Under the pieces are notes generated by a model. The model had not been told where the DNA came from, searched no databases, and saw only the letters and a list, made by a program, of their open reading frames with translations. Both the position numbers and the translations under genes were made by a program. From NCBI RefSeq assembly GCF_023952475.1, contig NZ_JALHRX010000003.1, forward strand, positions 62,001 to 126,000: a DNA stretch of 64,000 nucleotides, given 5' to 3'. Positions 48,591 through 58,411 of the stretch are shown piece by piece. The stretch is from Cupriavidus sp. WGlv3. GTDB taxonomy: Bacteria; Pseudomonadota; Gammaproteobacteria; Burkholderiales; Burkholderiaceae. Position 1 is the stretch's first letter; every line of letters begins with the position of its first letter.

Positions 48591-49649
48591 TCAGGCCGCC
48601 GGCGGGGCCGCGTGCAGGTCGGCCTCTGAGGTGAACGAGTCGGCGAAGAACGCGTCTTCGTGCAGCTTGCACTGGCGCGTGAAGTCGCCGCGCGCGGCGT
48701 TGATCATCACCGGCGCGCCGCAGGCGTAGACCTCATGGCCCGACAGGTCGGGGTGGTCGGCGATCACCGCCTGGTGGACGAACCCGGTGCGGCCCTGCCA
48801 GTTGTCTTCCGGCAGCGCGTCGGAGACCACCGGCACGTACTGGAAGTTGGGCAGGTCGCGCGCCCACTGCTCGGCCAGCGCATGCATGTACAGGTCCTTG
48901 GGCCGGCGGCCGCCCCAGTACAGCGTCATCGGGCGCTGGATGCCGGTGTAGGCGGCATGCTCGACGATGGCCTTGATCGGGGCGAAGCCGGTGCCGGAAG
49001 CCAGCAGGATGATCGGCGCTTCCGATTCCTCGCGCAGGAAGAAGCTGCCCAGCGGGCCTTCGAAGCGCAGGATGTCGCGCTCCTTCATGGCCGGCTGGCC
49101 TTCCTTCGCGCCGAACACGTAGTCGGTGAAGGCGCCGCCCGGCATATGGCGGATATGCAGTTCGATCGGGCCGTCCTCGTGCGGCGGCGTGGCGATCGAA
49201 TAGCTGCGGCGCTTGCCGTCGCGCAGCAGGAATTCGACGTACTGGCCGGCCAGGTACTGCATGCGCTCGGTTGCCGGCAGCTGCAGCTTGATCGCGATCA
49301 CGTCGTCGGCCAGGCGCTCGAGCGTGGTCACGCGGCATGGCACCTTCTTGATCGGGATGTCGCCGGCGCCGTGGACTTCGCGGCATTCGATGGTGATGTC
49401 CGAGCTGGCATTGGCGCAGCAGAACAGCGCGCGGCCCTCGGTCTTTTCCTGTGCGGTCAGCGCGGCCGGGGCATGGTCGCCCTGCACGATGCTGCCTTCC
49501 AGCACGCGGCCCTTGCACGAACCGCAGGCGCCGTTCTTGCAGCCGTAGGGCAGCCCGATGCTGTGGCGCAGGGCCGCGCCGAGGATGGTTTCGTCCGCGG
49601 CCACTTCAAACTTGTGGCCGCTGGGCATGACGGTTACTTGATAAGCCAT
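48591..49649 (-). CDS. 2Fe-2S ferredoxin / FAD / NAD(P)H oxidoreductase
   Basis: 352 aa electron-transfer protein. N-terminal plant-type ferredoxin with YGCKNGACGSCKG and FCCAN for the 2Fe-2S cysteines, then an FAD domain with RSYSIATPP and an NAD(P)H domain with ILLASGTGFAPIKAIVEHA and YWGGRRPKDLY, ending VYACGAPVMINAA. This is the form often annotated as CDP-6-deoxy-delta-3,4-glucoseen reductase; the real partner is probably an oxygenase or desaturase, unknown here. ATG at 49649 faces the epimerase-like gene's ATG at 49659. Confidence 0.88.
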   Translation of the reverse strand: MAYQVTVMPSGHKFEVAADETILGAALRHSIGLPYGCKNGACGSCKGRVLEGSIVQGDHAPAALTAQEKTEGRALFCCANASSDITIECREVHGAGDIPIKKVPCRVTTLERLADDVIAIKLQLPATERMQYLAGQYVEFLLRDGKRRSYSIATPPHEDGPIELHIRHMPGGAFTDYVFGAKEGQPAMKERDILRFEGPLGSFFLREESEAPIILLASGTGFAPIKAIVEHAAYTGIQRPMTLYWGGRRPKDLYMHALAEQWARDLPNFQYVPVVSDALPEDNWQGRTGFVHQAVIADHPDLSGHEVYACGAPVMINAARGDFTRQCKLHEDAFFADSFTSEADLHAAPPAA

Positions 49650-49658
49650 AATCGGTCT

Positions 49659-50678
49659 ATGAGCCAAATTCTGTCGAAGCTGCAGGCCTCGCGCCTTTCA
49701 CAACCGCCGCAACTGCCGGCGCCATCGCGCCGGCTGGGCCGCCCGCGCCTGCTGATCGTCGGCTGCGGGGATGTGGGGACGCGCTGCCTGCGAATCCTGT
49801 CGTCGCGCATGCGTGTCTTTGCCGTGACCTCGCAGCCGGCACGCCGCGCCGAACTGCGTGCCGCCGGCGCGGTGCCGCTGGTGGCGGACCTGGACCGGCC
49901 GGCCACGCTGGCACGGCTGCGCGGGCTGGCCACGCGGGTGCTGGACCTGGCGCCGCCACCCGGGCAGGGCGAAGGCGATCCGCGCACGCGTGCACTGCTC
50001 GCCGCATTGCGCCGGACTGCATGGCGGCGGACTGCAGGGCGCCGTGCCAGCACGGCTGCCGGCATGCTGCCCGGCGAGCCCGCCATTCTACCCGACCGTA
50101 CCCGGCCCCGCGCTGCGTTTGTCTACGCCAGCACCACCGGCGTCTACGGCGACCGGCAGGGCGCGCGCGTGGCCGAATTCCATGCGGTGCGGCCGCAGAC
50201 CGCGCGCGCGCGCCGCCGCGTCGCCGCCGAGCAGGCGGTGCGCGCGTTCGGCCGCGACGCCGGCTGGCGCGCCAGCGTGGTGCGCATCCCCGGCATCTAC
50301 GCCGAGGATCGCCTGCCGCTGGCGCGGCTCAAGCGCGGCACGCCGGCACTCGTGCCGCAGGACGACGTCTACACCAGCCATATCCATGCCGACGATCTCG
50401 CCCGCATCATGGTGGCGGCGCTGTTCCGCGGCCGCCCGCAGCGCGTGGTCCACGCCAGCGACGATACCGAGCTGCGCATGGCGGACTATTTCGACCTCGT
50501 CGCCGAGCGCCGGGGGCTGCCGCGCCCGCCGCGCATCACGCGCGGCGAGGCGCTGCAGGTGATCGACCAGACCCTGCTGAGCTTCATGAGCGAGTCGCGC
50601 CGGCTCGACAACCGCCGGCTCAAGCGCGAACTGCGCCTGCGGCTGCGCTATCCCACCGTCGCCGACTTCTTCGGCTGA
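49659..50678 (+). CDS. NAD-dependent epimerase/dehydratase-like (SDR) protein
   Basis: 339 aa extended-SDR-like protein. N-terminal nucleotide-binding LLIVGCGDVGTRCLRILSS, later YASTTGVYGDRQG with the SDR Tyr-like region, VRIPGIYAEDRLPL and the C-terminal YPTVADFFG. Residues about 115-150 form a basic Arg/Ala-rich insertion. Typical of YeeZ-like SDR proteins of unknown substrate. Divergent from the reductase gene with just 9 bp between the two ATGs. CATAAT ends 6 nt before this ATG, so the transcript may be leaderless. Confidence 0.8.
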   Translation: MSQILSKLQASRLSQPPQLPAPSRRLGRPRLLIVGCGDVGTRCLRILSSRMRVFAVTSQPARRAELRAAGAVPLVADLDRPATLARLRGLATRVLDLAPPPGQGEGDPRTRALLAALRRTAWRRTAGRRASTAAGMLPGEPAILPDRTRPRAAFVYASTTGVYGDRQGARVAEFHAVRPQTARARRRVAAEQAVRAFGRDAGWRASVVRIPGIYAEDRLPLARLKRGTPALVPQDDVYTSHIHADDLARIMVAALFRGRPQRVVHASDDTELRMADYFDLVAERRGLPRPPRITRGEALQVIDQTLLSFMSESRRLDNRRLKRELRLRLRYPTVADFFG

Positions 50679-50746
50679 TTCCTCCAGCGTGGTGGTTCCC
50701 CGTGCCGCTGGCATGGGGCTTGCTGCCCCACCGCGTCTTCTGGTCC

Positions 50747-50758
50747 CTGTCTATACAG
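50747..50758. promoter_or_regulatory. HutC-like operator 1
   Basis: CTGTCTATACAG, about 230 bp before the transporter gene. It is the reverse complement of the operator in front of hutH (54440-54451). Resembles the TGTATATACA-type site known for HutC. Confidence 0.6.
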
Positions 50759-50896
50759 CAACACTTTTCACGCGCCTGACTGGTGCCGACACCTCCGTGC
50801 CGGGTTCAGGGCGGTGCATCGCCTGGACGCGCGTTCCGCGATGGAATGCGCTTTTTAAGGCGATTATCCGCCTGGTTGCTTGGTGGAAGCCCTACG

Positions 50897-50925
50897 TTGA
50901 CTTGTATATACAGGCATTGTTTAAT
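50897..50925 (+). promoter_or_regulatory. hut promoter with HutC-like operator 2 in its spacer
   Basis: TTGACT (50897-50902), 17-nt spacer, TTTAAT (50920-50925). The palindrome TGTATATACA (50903-50912) sits directly after the -35, where a bound repressor would block RNA polymerase. Start near 50932; leader about 59 nt. The rest of the 310-bp gap (50679-50990) holds operator 1 and no gene. Confidence 0.8.
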
Positions 50926-50990
50926 GCCCGAAAACGAGCACGGCCACACGCATGGCCTGCCGTCGACGGACACACCAAAGGAGCGTACAG

Positions 50991-51959
50991 ATGAGGAATC
51001 CAAGCAGGTTTCGCGGTCGGGTGGCAGGGCAGGTGGCAGTGCTGGCTGCGGCCCTGGCGGCCGGCGCGGCGCAGGCGCAGAACACGCCGGTGACGCTGGG
51101 CATGAGCGGCTGGACCGGCTTCGCGCCGCTGACGCTGGCCGACAAGGCTGGCATCTTCAAGAAGAACGGCGTCGACGTCGAGATCAAGATGATCCCGCAG
51201 AAGGACCGCCACCTGGCGCTGGCCTCCGGTGCGATCCAGTGCGCGGCGACCACCGTGGAAACCCATGTGGCCTGGAACGCCAATGGCGTGCCCATCACCC
51301 AGATCGTGCAGCTCGACAAGTCCTACGGCGCCGACGGCCTGGCCGTGCGCGCCGACGTGAAGAGCTTTGCCGACCTCAAGGGCAAGACCATCGGCGTCGA
51401 TGCGCCGGGCACAGCCCCTTACTTCGGGCTGGCCTGGATGCTGAAGAAGAACGGCATGTCGCTCAAGGACGTCAAGACCACCACGCTGTCGCCGCAGGCG
51501 GCGGCGCAGGCCTTTGTCGCCGGGCAGAACGACGGCGCCATGACCTACGAGCCGTACCTGTCGACGGTGCGCCAGAACCCGGACAAGGGCAAGATCCTGG
51601 CCACCACGCTCGACTATCCGATGGTGACCGACACGCTCGGCTGCGCGCCCAAGTGGCTCAAGGACAATCCCAAGGCCGCACAGGCGCTGGTCGACAGCTA
51701 CTTCGAGGCGCTCGAGATGATCCGCAAGGAGCCGGGCAAGGCCAACGACATCATGGGCGCGGCGGTCAAGCAGACCGGCGAGCAGTTCGCCAAGTCGTCG
51801 GCCTACCTGCGCTGGCAGGACCGCGAGGCCAACAAGAAATTCTTCGAGGGCGAGCTCGCCAGCTTCAGCAAGGAAGCCGCCGCGGTGCTGCTGGACATCG
51901 GCGTGATCCGCCAGGTGCCGGACGTGACCAAGCTGTACGACGCGCGTTTCCTCAAGTAA
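50991..51959 (+). CDS. NitT/TauT-type ABC transporter substrate-binding protein (hut locus)
   Basis: 322 aa periplasmic binding protein. Signal peptide VAGQVAVLAAALAAGAAQAQ then NTPVTLGMSGWTGFAPLTLA, DVEIKMIPQKDRHLALASG, and VDAPGTAPYFGLAWMLKKNG, the NMT1/SsuA-like fold. AAAGGAG 7 nt before the ATG. First gene of the hut unit behind a HutC-site promoter, so its ligand is probably histidine or urocanate (inference). The family otherwise includes nitrate, taurine and thiamine-precursor receptors. Confidence 0.85.
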   Translation: MRNPSRFRGRVAGQVAVLAAALAAGAAQAQNTPVTLGMSGWTGFAPLTLADKAGIFKKNGVDVEIKMIPQKDRHLALASGAIQCAATTVETHVAWNANGVPITQIVQLDKSYGADGLAVRADVKSFADLKGKTIGVDAPGTAPYFGLAWMLKKNGMSLKDVKTTTLSPQAAAQAFVAGQNDGAMTYEPYLSTVRQNPDKGKILATTLDYPMVTDTLGCAPKWLKDNPKAAQALVDSYFEALEMIRKEPGKANDIMGAAVKQTGEQFAKSSAYLRWQDREANKKFFEGELASFSKEAAAVLLDIGVIRQVPDVTKLYDARFLK

Positions 51960-51987
51960 CCCGGCAGCTCTCAGGAGGCGTGACGTC

Positions 51988-52854
51988 ATGACGCAAGCCC
52001 GTATAGGTTCACCCGCACCGGCCGCCGCCGTGGCGGCCCCCACCGCGGAAGCGCCGCAGCGCCGGCGCCATCCGTGGCTGGCACCGCTGGTGCCGGTGGC
52101 GCCCAACACCCGCTGGATGCTGGGCCTGTCCTTCTTCGTGCTGTTCTTCGGCGTGTGGGCCGTGGTGACGCTGGGCGGCCTGGTGCCGCGCACGTTCCTG
52201 GCCGACCCGATGACGATGGCCAGGGAAGGCATGACCCTGTTCACCGAGTACAACTTCATCGGCGACATCGGCATGACGGTGTGGCGCGTGGTCGGCGGCT
52301 TCGTGCTGGCGGCGGTGCTGGCGGTGCCGCTGGGCATCTTCATGGGCGCGTACAAGGCAGCCGAGGCCTTCTTCGAGCCCTTTGTCTCGTTCTGCCGCTA
52401 CCTGCCGGCGTCGGCCTTCATCCCGCTGCTGATCCTGTGGGCCGGCATCGGCGAGACCCAGAAGCTGCTGGTGATCTTCATCGGCTCGTTCTTCCAGATC
52501 GTGCTGATGGTGGCGGTGGCGGTCGGCGGCGCGCGCAAGGACCTGGTCGAGGCCGCGTACACGCTCGGCGCCAACAGCGCCGGCATCGTGCGGCGCGTAC
52601 TGATCCCGGGGGCAGCGCCGGAAATCGCCGAGATACTGCGGCTGGTGCTGGGCTGGGCCTGGACCTACGTGATCGTGGCGGAACTGATCGGCTCGTCGTC
52701 GGGCATCGGCCACATGATCACCGACAGCCAGGCGCTGCTCAATACCGGGCAGATCATCTTCGGCATCATCGTGATCGGCTGCATCGGCCTGGTCTCGGAC
52801 CTTGTCTTCAAGCGCGCCAACCAGCGCCTGTTCCCGTGGAGTTCGATCCAATGA
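51988..52854 (+). CDS. ABC transporter permease, NitT/TauT type (hut locus)
   Basis: 288 aa, six or so helices. N-terminal polar region, then NTRWMLGLSFFVLFFGVWAV; the coupling EAA region is DLVEAAYTLGANSAGIVRRV followed by LIPGAAPEIAEILRLVLGWA. AGGAGG upstream. The stop overlaps the ATPase start (ATGA), 28 bp gap from the binding protein, so one transporter. Confidence 0.93.
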   Translation: MTQARIGSPAPAAAVAAPTAEAPQRRRHPWLAPLVPVAPNTRWMLGLSFFVLFFGVWAVVTLGGLVPRTFLADPMTMAREGMTLFTEYNFIGDIGMTVWRVVGGFVLAAVLAVPLGIFMGAYKAAEAFFEPFVSFCRYLPASAFIPLLILWAGIGETQKLLVIFIGSFFQIVLMVAVAVGGARKDLVEAAYTLGANSAGIVRRVLIPGAAPEIAEILRLVLGWAWTYVIVAELIGSSSGIGHMITDSQALLNTGQIIFGIIVIGCIGLVSDLVFKRANQRLFPWSSIQ

Positions 52855-53630
52855 GCGCACTGTCCATCCAGCAGGTCTCGCGGACCTTCTCCAACCCGCG
52901 CGGCGGCCAGACGCTGGCGCTGCAGCCGGTCGACTTCGAAGTCCGCGACAACGACTTCGTCACCATCCTGGGCCCGTCGGGCTGCGGCAAGTCCACGCTG
53001 CTGCGCATCGTCGCGGGGCTGGATACGCCGACCAGCGGGCGCGTGCTGCTCGACGGCCAGCCGGTGTTCGCGCCCGGCGCGGACCGCGGCATGGTGTTCC
53101 AGTCATACACCTTGTTCCCGTGGCTGACGATCGAGCAGAACGTGCGCTTCGGCCTGCGCGAGCGCGGCATGAGCGCGGCCGAGCAGAAGGAGCGCAGCGA
53201 CTTCTTTATCCAGCGCGTGGGGCTGCGCGGCTTCGAGCATCATTTCCCCAAGCAGCTGTCGGGCGGCATGCAGCAGCGCACCGCGATCGCGCGCGCGCTG
53301 GCCAACGATCCCAAGATCCTGCTGCTCGACGAGCCCTTCGGCGCGCTCGACAACCAGACTCGCGTGCTGATGCAGGAGTTGCTGCTGGGCATCTGGGAAG
53401 CGTCGCGCAAGACGGTATTATTCGTGACCCACGATATCGACGAGGCCATCTTCATGGCCAACCGGGTGGCGGTGTTTTCCGCCAGGCCGGGTCGGATCAA
53501 GAGCGATATCGCGGTCGATTTCCCGCATCCGCGCCATTACACGATCAAGACTTCTCCGGAGTTCTCCGCGCTCAAGGCGCGGCTGACCGAGGAGATCCGC
53601 GCCGAGGCCATTGCCGCGGCCGAGCACTAA
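52851..53630 (+). CDS. ABC transporter ATPase, NitT/TauT type (hut locus)
   Basis: 259 aa. Walker A GPSGCGKST, Q-loop in MVFQSYTLFPW, signature LSGGMQQRTAIARAL, Walker B LLLDEPFGALD, H-loop in FVTHDIDEAIFMANR. ATG overlaps the permease stop. Downstream hutC begins 6 bp after its stop, so the transporter and the hut regulator share a transcript. Confidence 0.95.
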   Translation: MSALSIQQVSRTFSNPRGGQTLALQPVDFEVRDNDFVTILGPSGCGKSTLLRIVAGLDTPTSGRVLLDGQPVFAPGADRGMVFQSYTLFPWLTIEQNVRFGLRERGMSAAEQKERSDFFIQRVGLRGFEHHFPKQLSGGMQQRTAIARALANDPKILLLDEPFGALDNQTRVLMQELLLGIWEASRKTVLFVTHDIDEAIFMANRVAVFSARPGRIKSDIAVDFPHPRHYTIKTSPEFSALKARLTEEIRAEAIAAAEH

Positions 53631-53636
53631 GACCTT

Positions 53637-54398
53637 ATGAACCACGCCGCCGGCACCCCGACTTCCGCCTCTGCCTCTCCCACCGCGCTCTACCAGCAGG
53701 TGAAGGAGTACATCGCCCGCCAGATCCAGAGCGGCGCGTGGCAGCCGGGCGACCGGGTGCCGTCGGAGCAGGAACTGGTGAACCGCTTCGGCGTCTCGCG
53801 CATGACCGTCAACCGGGCGCTGCGCGAGCTGCAGGAGCAGGGCCGGGTGGTGCGCGTGGCCGGCGTCGGCACCTTCGTCGCCGAGCACAAGCCGCAGTCG
53901 ACGCTGCTGTCGGTGGTCAACCTGCAGGACGAGATCCGCATGCGCGGGCATGACTACGCCTGCGACGTGATCCTGGTGGAGCGGGTCTCGGCGTCGATCG
54001 AGGTGGCCGCTGCGCTGGAGCTGCGCACCGGCGAGTCGGTGTTCCATTCCGTCTGCGTGCACCGCGAGGACGGCGTGCCGGTGCAGCTCGAGGACCGCTA
54101 CGTCAATCCGCGCGTGGCGCCCGACTTCATCACCCAGGATTTCAGCGCGACCCAGCCCGGCGAATACCTGCTGCGCCACGTGCCCTACGACCAGGTCGAG
54201 CATGTGGTCGATGCCATTGCCGCGACGCCGGAACAGGCCACGCAGCTGGAAATGCCGCCGACGCAGGCCTGCCTGATGCTGACGCGCCGCACCTGGACCA
54301 ACGGCGTGCCGGTGACCTTTGTGCGCTGCCTGCATCCGGGCAACCGCTACCGCCTCGGCAGCCGCTTCCGCGCCGACGGCAATCCCGCGTTCGGCTGA
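53637..54398 (+). CDS. hutC: histidine utilisation repressor HutC (GntR family)
   Basis: 253 aa. N-terminal winged helix: ALYQQVKEYIARQIQSGAWQ, then GDRVPSEQELVNRFGVSRMT and VNRALRELQEQGRVVRV; C-terminal UTRA ligand domain, ending HPGNRYRLGSRF. HutC binds urocanate and then releases hut operators (known for the family). Located between the transporter and hutH, and operators fitting it occur at 50747, 50903 and 54440, so it likely controls both transcription units and its own gene. Confidence 0.95.
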   Translation: MNHAAGTPTSASASPTALYQQVKEYIARQIQSGAWQPGDRVPSEQELVNRFGVSRMTVNRALRELQEQGRVVRVAGVGTFVAEHKPQSTLLSVVNLQDEIRMRGHDYACDVILVERVSASIEVAAALELRTGESVFHSVCVHREDGVPVQLEDRYVNPRVAPDFITQDFSATQPGEYLLRHVPYDQVEHVVDAIAATPEQATQLEMPPTQACLMLTRRTWTNGVPVTFVRCLHPGNRYRLGSRFRADGNPAFG

Positions 54399-54439
54399 TT
54401 CCACAAGAATCCGCCTGCACCCCCAAATTTTTACCTAAG

Positions 54440-54451
54440 CTGTATAGACAG
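54440..54451. promoter_or_regulatory. HutC-like operator 3 (before hutH)
   Basis: CTGTATAGACAG, 11 bp before the hutH ATG. Same core as operators 1 and 2. It probably represses a hutH promoter in this 63-bp gap; a -35/-10 pair there is not convincing. Confidence 0.7.
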
Positions 54452-54461
54452 GAACATACAA

Positions 54462-56036
54462 ATGACTGCCAGCCCACATGACCACGCCTCCCGTCCGCTG
54501 CTGACCTTGCAGCCGGGCCAAGTCACCCTGGCCGACCTGCGCCGCATCTATCGCGGCGAAGTGCGCCTGGCCATGGCCGATTCCGCCTGGGCCGGGGTGC
54601 GCGCCGCGCAGGCCACGGTGCAGGACATCATCGACGCCGACGCCGTGGTCTATGGCATCAACACCGGCTTCGGCAAGCTGGCGCAGACGCGCATCCCCAA
54701 CGACAAGCTGGCGCAGCTGCAGCGCAACCTGGTGCTGTCGCACAGCGTCGGCACCGGCCCCGACCTGGCCGAAGACACCGTGCGGCTGATTCTGGCGACC
54801 AAGGCGGTCAGCCTGGCGCGCGGCCATTCCGGCGTGCGGCCCGAACTGATCGAGGCCTTGCTGGCGCTGGTCAACCACGGCGTGACGCCGTGCATTCCCG
54901 CCAAGGGTTCGGTCGGTGCCTCGGGCGACCTGGCGCCGCTGGCGCATATGTCGTGCACGCTGATCGGCGTGGGCGACGTGCTGGTCGACGGCAAGCGCAT
55001 GCCGGCCGCCGCGGGGCTGGCGCATGCCGGCCTGCAGGCTTTCGAACTGGGCCCGAAGGAGGGCCTGGCGCTGCTCAATGGCACGCAGGTGTCGACCGCG
55101 CTGGCGCTGGCCGGCCTGTTCGCCGCCGAAGACGCCTTTGCCGCGGGGCTGGTCGCCGGCGCGCTGTCGCTGGAGGCGATCAAGGGCTCGGTCAAGCCGT
55201 TCGATGCCCGCATCCATGCGGCGCGCGGCCAGGCCGGCCAGATCGCCGTGGCCGGCGCCGTGCGCGCGATGCTGGATGGCAGCGAGATCGTCGATTCGCA
55301 CAAGGCCTGCGGCCGGGTACAGGACCCGTATTCGATCCGCTGCCAGCCGCAGGTGATGGGCGCGTGCCTTGACAACCTGCAGCACGCCGCGCGCATTCTG
55401 CAGATCGAAGCCAATGCCGCGTCGGACAACCCGCTGGTGTTCTCCGAGCAGGGCGACGTGGTCTCCGGCGGCAACTTCCACGCCGAGCCGGTGGCCTTCG
55501 CCGCCGACATCATCGCGCTGGCCATCGCCGAGATCGGCGCGATCTCCGAGCGCCGGCTGGCGCTGCTGCTCGATACCGGCCTGTCCGGCCTGCCGCCGTT
55601 CCTGGTGCGCGATGGCGGTCTGAATTCCGGCTTCATGATCGCGCAGGTGACCGCGGCCGCGCTGGCCTCGGAGAACAAGTCGCTGGCGCATCCGTCCAGC
55701 GTTGACAGCCTGCCGACCTCGGCCAACCAGGAGGACCATGTGTCGATGGCCACCTACGGTGCGCGCCGGCTGGGCGACATGGCGGCGAATACTGCGGTGG
55801 TGGTCGGCATCGAGGCGATGGCCGCGGCACAGGGGATCGAATTCCACCGGCCGCTGAAGTCGTCGCCGCTGGTGGAGCAGGAACTGGCCCGCATCCGCGC
55901 GCGGGTGGATTTTGTCGAGGGCGACCGCTACCTGGCGCCGGATATCGAAGCGATGAAGCAGTGGGTGGTGCAGGGCGATGCGGGGGCGGGGTGGCCTGCG
56001 GCCGTGCGGGCGATTTTGCCCACCAACGCGGGTTGA
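54462..56036 (+). CDS. hutH: histidine ammonia-lyase
   Basis: Deaminates histidine to urocanate. 524 aa. The MIO cofactor triplet Ala-Ser-Gly is at about 153-155 in [29 protein letters not shown] at the N-terminus, and later [25 protein letters not shown] about 8 nt upstream of the ATG. First catabolic gene of hutHUDIFG, next to a HutC site. Confidence 0.97.
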   Translation: MTASPHDHASRPLLTLQPGQVTLADLRRIYRGEVRLAMADSAWAGVRAAQATVQDIIDADAVVYGINTGFGKLAQTRIPNDKLAQLQRNLVLSHSVGTGPDLAEDTVRLILATKAVSLARGHSGVRPELIEALLALVNHGVTPCIPAKGSVGASGDLAPLAHMSCTLIGVGDVLVDGKRMPAAAGLAHAGLQAFELGPKEGLALLNGTQVSTALALAGLFAAEDAFAAGLVAGALSLEAIKGSVKPFDARIHAARGQAGQIAVAGAVRAMLDGSEIVDSHKACGRVQDPYSIRCQPQVMGACLDNLQHAARILQIEANAASDNPLVFSEQGDVVSGGNFHAEPVAFAADIIALAIAEIGAISERRLALLLDTGLSGLPPFLVRDGGLNSGFMIAQVTAAALASENKSLAHPSSVDSLPTSANQEDHVSMATYGARRLGDMAANTAVVVGIEAMAAAQGIEFHRPLKSSPLVEQELARIRARVDFVEGDRYLAPDIEAMKQWVVQGDAGAGWPAAVRAILPTNAG

Positions 56037-56111
56037 GCCAGTCCCAGTCACGCACCAGGCGCACCAAAATTCGATCGCGCCACCAGCGCCATCCCAAAAG
56101 GAGAACAACAC

Positions 56112-57812
56112 ATGAATGCTCCCGAATCCCAATCCCTGCAACGCGGCCAGCGCGAGATCCGCGCGCCGCGCGGCACCCAGCTGCACTGCAAGAACTGGCT
56201 GATCGAAGCCGCCTACCGCATGATCCAGAACAACCTCGATCCTGACGTAGCCGAGCGCCCGCAGGACCTGGTGGTGTACGGCGGCATCGGCAAGGCCGCG
56301 CGCAACTGGGAATGCTTCGACGCCATCCTCGACAGCCTGCGCCGGCTCGGCGAAGAGGAATCGCTGGTGGTGCAGTCGGGCAAGCCGGTGGGCGTGTTCC
56401 GCACCCACGCCGATGCGCCGCGCGTGCTGATCGCCAACTCCAACCTGGTGCCGCACTGGGCCACGTGGGACAAGTTCAACGAGCTCGATCGCGCCGGGCT
56501 GATGATGTACGGCCAGATGACCGCGGGCTCGTGGATCTACATCGGCACCCAGGGCATCGTGCAGGGCACCTACGAGACCTTTGTCGAGGCCGGACGCCAG
56601 CACTACAACGGCGACCTGTCGGGCAAGTGGATCCTGACCGCGGGCCTCGGCGGCATGGGCGGCGCGCAGCCGCTGGCGGGCGTGCTGGCGGGTGCGTGCG
56701 TGCTGGCGATCGAATGCCAGGAATCACGCATCGACTTCCGCATCCGCACGCGCTACCTCGACAAGAAGGCCACCACGCTCGACGAAGCACTGGCGATGAT
56801 CGCCGAGGCCACGGCGAAGAAGGAAGCGATCTCGGTCGGCCTGCTCGGCAACGCCGCCGACCTCGTGCCGGAGCTGGCAAAGCGCGCGCAGGCTGGCGGC
56901 ATGCGCCCGCATATCGTCACCGACCAGACCTCGGCGCACGACCTGGTCAACGGCTACCTGCCGCAAGGCTGGACCGTCGCGCAGTGGGAGCATGCGCGCC
57001 AGCACGATCCCAAGTCGGTGGAGGCCGCCGCGCGTCCGTCGATCGTCAAACACGTGCAGGCGATGCTCGACTTCCAGAAGATGGGCGTGCCCACGGTCGA
57101 CTACGGCAACAATATCCGCCAGGTGGCGTTCGACGAAGGCGTGCAGAACGCCTTCGATTTCCCCGGTTTCGTGCCGGCCTATATCCGCCCGCTGTTCTGC
57201 CGCGGCAAGGGGCCGTTCCGCTGGGTCGCGCTGTCGGGCGATCCCGAGGATATCTACAAGACCGACGCCAAGATGAAGGAACTGTTCCCCGAGGACAAGG
57301 CCCTGCATCGCTGGCTCGACATGGCGCACGACCGCATTGCCTTCCAGGGCCTGCCGGCGCGGATCTGCTGGGTGGGGCTGGACGAGCGCCATCGCGCCGG
57401 GCTGGCCTTCAACGAGATGGTGAAGTCGGGCGAACTGAAGGCACCGGTGGTGATCGGGCGCGACCACCTGGACTGCGGCTCGGTGGCGTCGCCGAACCGC
57501 GAGACCGAGGCGATGCGCGACGGCTCCGACGCGGTGTCCGACTGGCCGCTGCTGAACGCACTGCTGAACACCGCCGGCGGCGCCACCTGGGTCAGCCTGC
57601 ACCACGGCGGCGGCGTCGGCATGGGCTTCTCGCAGCATTCCGGCGTGGTGATCGTGTGCGATGGCACCGACGCGGCGGCAAAGCGCATCGAGCGCGTGCT
57701 GTGGAACGATCCGGCCACCGGCGTGATGCGCCATGCGGATGCGGGCTATGACCTCGCCATCGCCTGCGCGCACGAGAAGGGCCTGGACCTGCCGATGGTG
57801 AAGGGCGCATGA
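56112..57812 (+). CDS. hutU: urocanate hydratase
   Basis: Adds water to urocanate giving imidazolonepropionate, with NAD as electrophile. 566 aa. [38 protein letters not shown] [20 protein letters not shown] (dinucleotide loop), the catalytic Cys region [20 protein letters not shown] and [24 protein letters not shown] precedes the ATG. Overlaps hutD by 4 bp. Confidence 0.97.
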   Translation: MNAPESQSLQRGQREIRAPRGTQLHCKNWLIEAAYRMIQNNLDPDVAERPQDLVVYGGIGKAARNWECFDAILDSLRRLGEEESLVVQSGKPVGVFRTHADAPRVLIANSNLVPHWATWDKFNELDRAGLMMYGQMTAGSWIYIGTQGIVQGTYETFVEAGRQHYNGDLSGKWILTAGLGGMGGAQPLAGVLAGACVLAIECQESRIDFRIRTRYLDKKATTLDEALAMIAEATAKKEAISVGLLGNAADLVPELAKRAQAGGMRPHIVTDQTSAHDLVNGYLPQGWTVAQWEHARQHDPKSVEAAARPSIVKHVQAMLDFQKMGVPTVDYGNNIRQVAFDEGVQNAFDFPGFVPAYIRPLFCRGKGPFRWVALSGDPEDIYKTDAKMKELFPEDKALHRWLDMAHDRIAFQGLPARICWVGLDERHRAGLAFNEMVKSGELKAPVVIGRDHLDCGSVASPNRETEAMRDGSDAVSDWPLLNALLNTAGGATWVSLHHGGGVGMGFSQHSGVVIVCDGTDAAAKRIERVLWNDPATGVMRHADAGYDLAIACAHEKGLDLPMVKGA

Positions 57813-58411
57813 GCCCGGCGCTGTTTGAATCCTTCGCGCTGGCCGACATCGCGCCCACGCGCTGGAAGAATGGCGGCGGCAACACGCGCGAGATCGCGGT
57901 GTGGCCGCCAGGTGCGGGCATGGATGACTTTGTCTGGCGCCTGAGCGTGGCCGATATCGAAAGCGATGGACCGTTCTCGGCGTTCCAAGGCATCGACCGC
58001 CAGATCGTGCTGCTCGACGGCGCTGGCGTGACCTTGCGCGCGGACGACGGCAGCTTCAGCCATCGCCTGGCCGGCGTCGGCGAGCCCTTCGCGTTTTCCG
58101 GCGATACCAGCCTGCAGGCGACGCTGCTCGATGGCGCCACGCGCGATTTCAACGTAATGACGCGGCGCGGACACTGCCGAGCGCGCGTCGAAGCGTTCCG
58201 CGCAGGGTTTGCGGTCCGCACCGGCAGCCACGCGCTGTGTCTGCTGGCCGTCAGCGGTGCCTGGCAGGCGCAGGACGCCGCCATGCTGCTGCAAGCGGGC
58301 GACGGCCTGTTGGCTGGCGCCGCCGCTTCCGCGTCGACGCTTGCGTTTGAACCCACCGGTGACGCGGCACTGTGCCTGTGCGTCACCCTCGAGATGGAGC
58401 CCGCTCAATGA
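57809..58411 (+). CDS. hutD: HutD family protein
   Basis: 200 aa cupin-like protein of the HutD/Ves family. [20 protein letters not shown] and [12 protein letters not shown] are the family mark, with [20 protein letters not shown]. Not an enzyme of the pathway as far as known; proposed to tune hut flux or bind a metabolite. Overlaps hutU (ATGA) and hutI (ATGA). Confidence 0.92.
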   Translation: MSPALFESFALADIAPTRWKNGGGNTREIAVWPPGAGMDDFVWRLSVADIESDGPFSAFQGIDRQIVLLDGAGVTLRADDGSFSHRLAGVGEPFAFSGDTSLQATLLDGATRDFNVMTRRGHCRARVEAFRAGFAVRTGSHALCLLAVSGAWQAQDAAMLLQAGDGLLAGAAASASTLAFEPTGDAALCLCVTLEMEPAQ

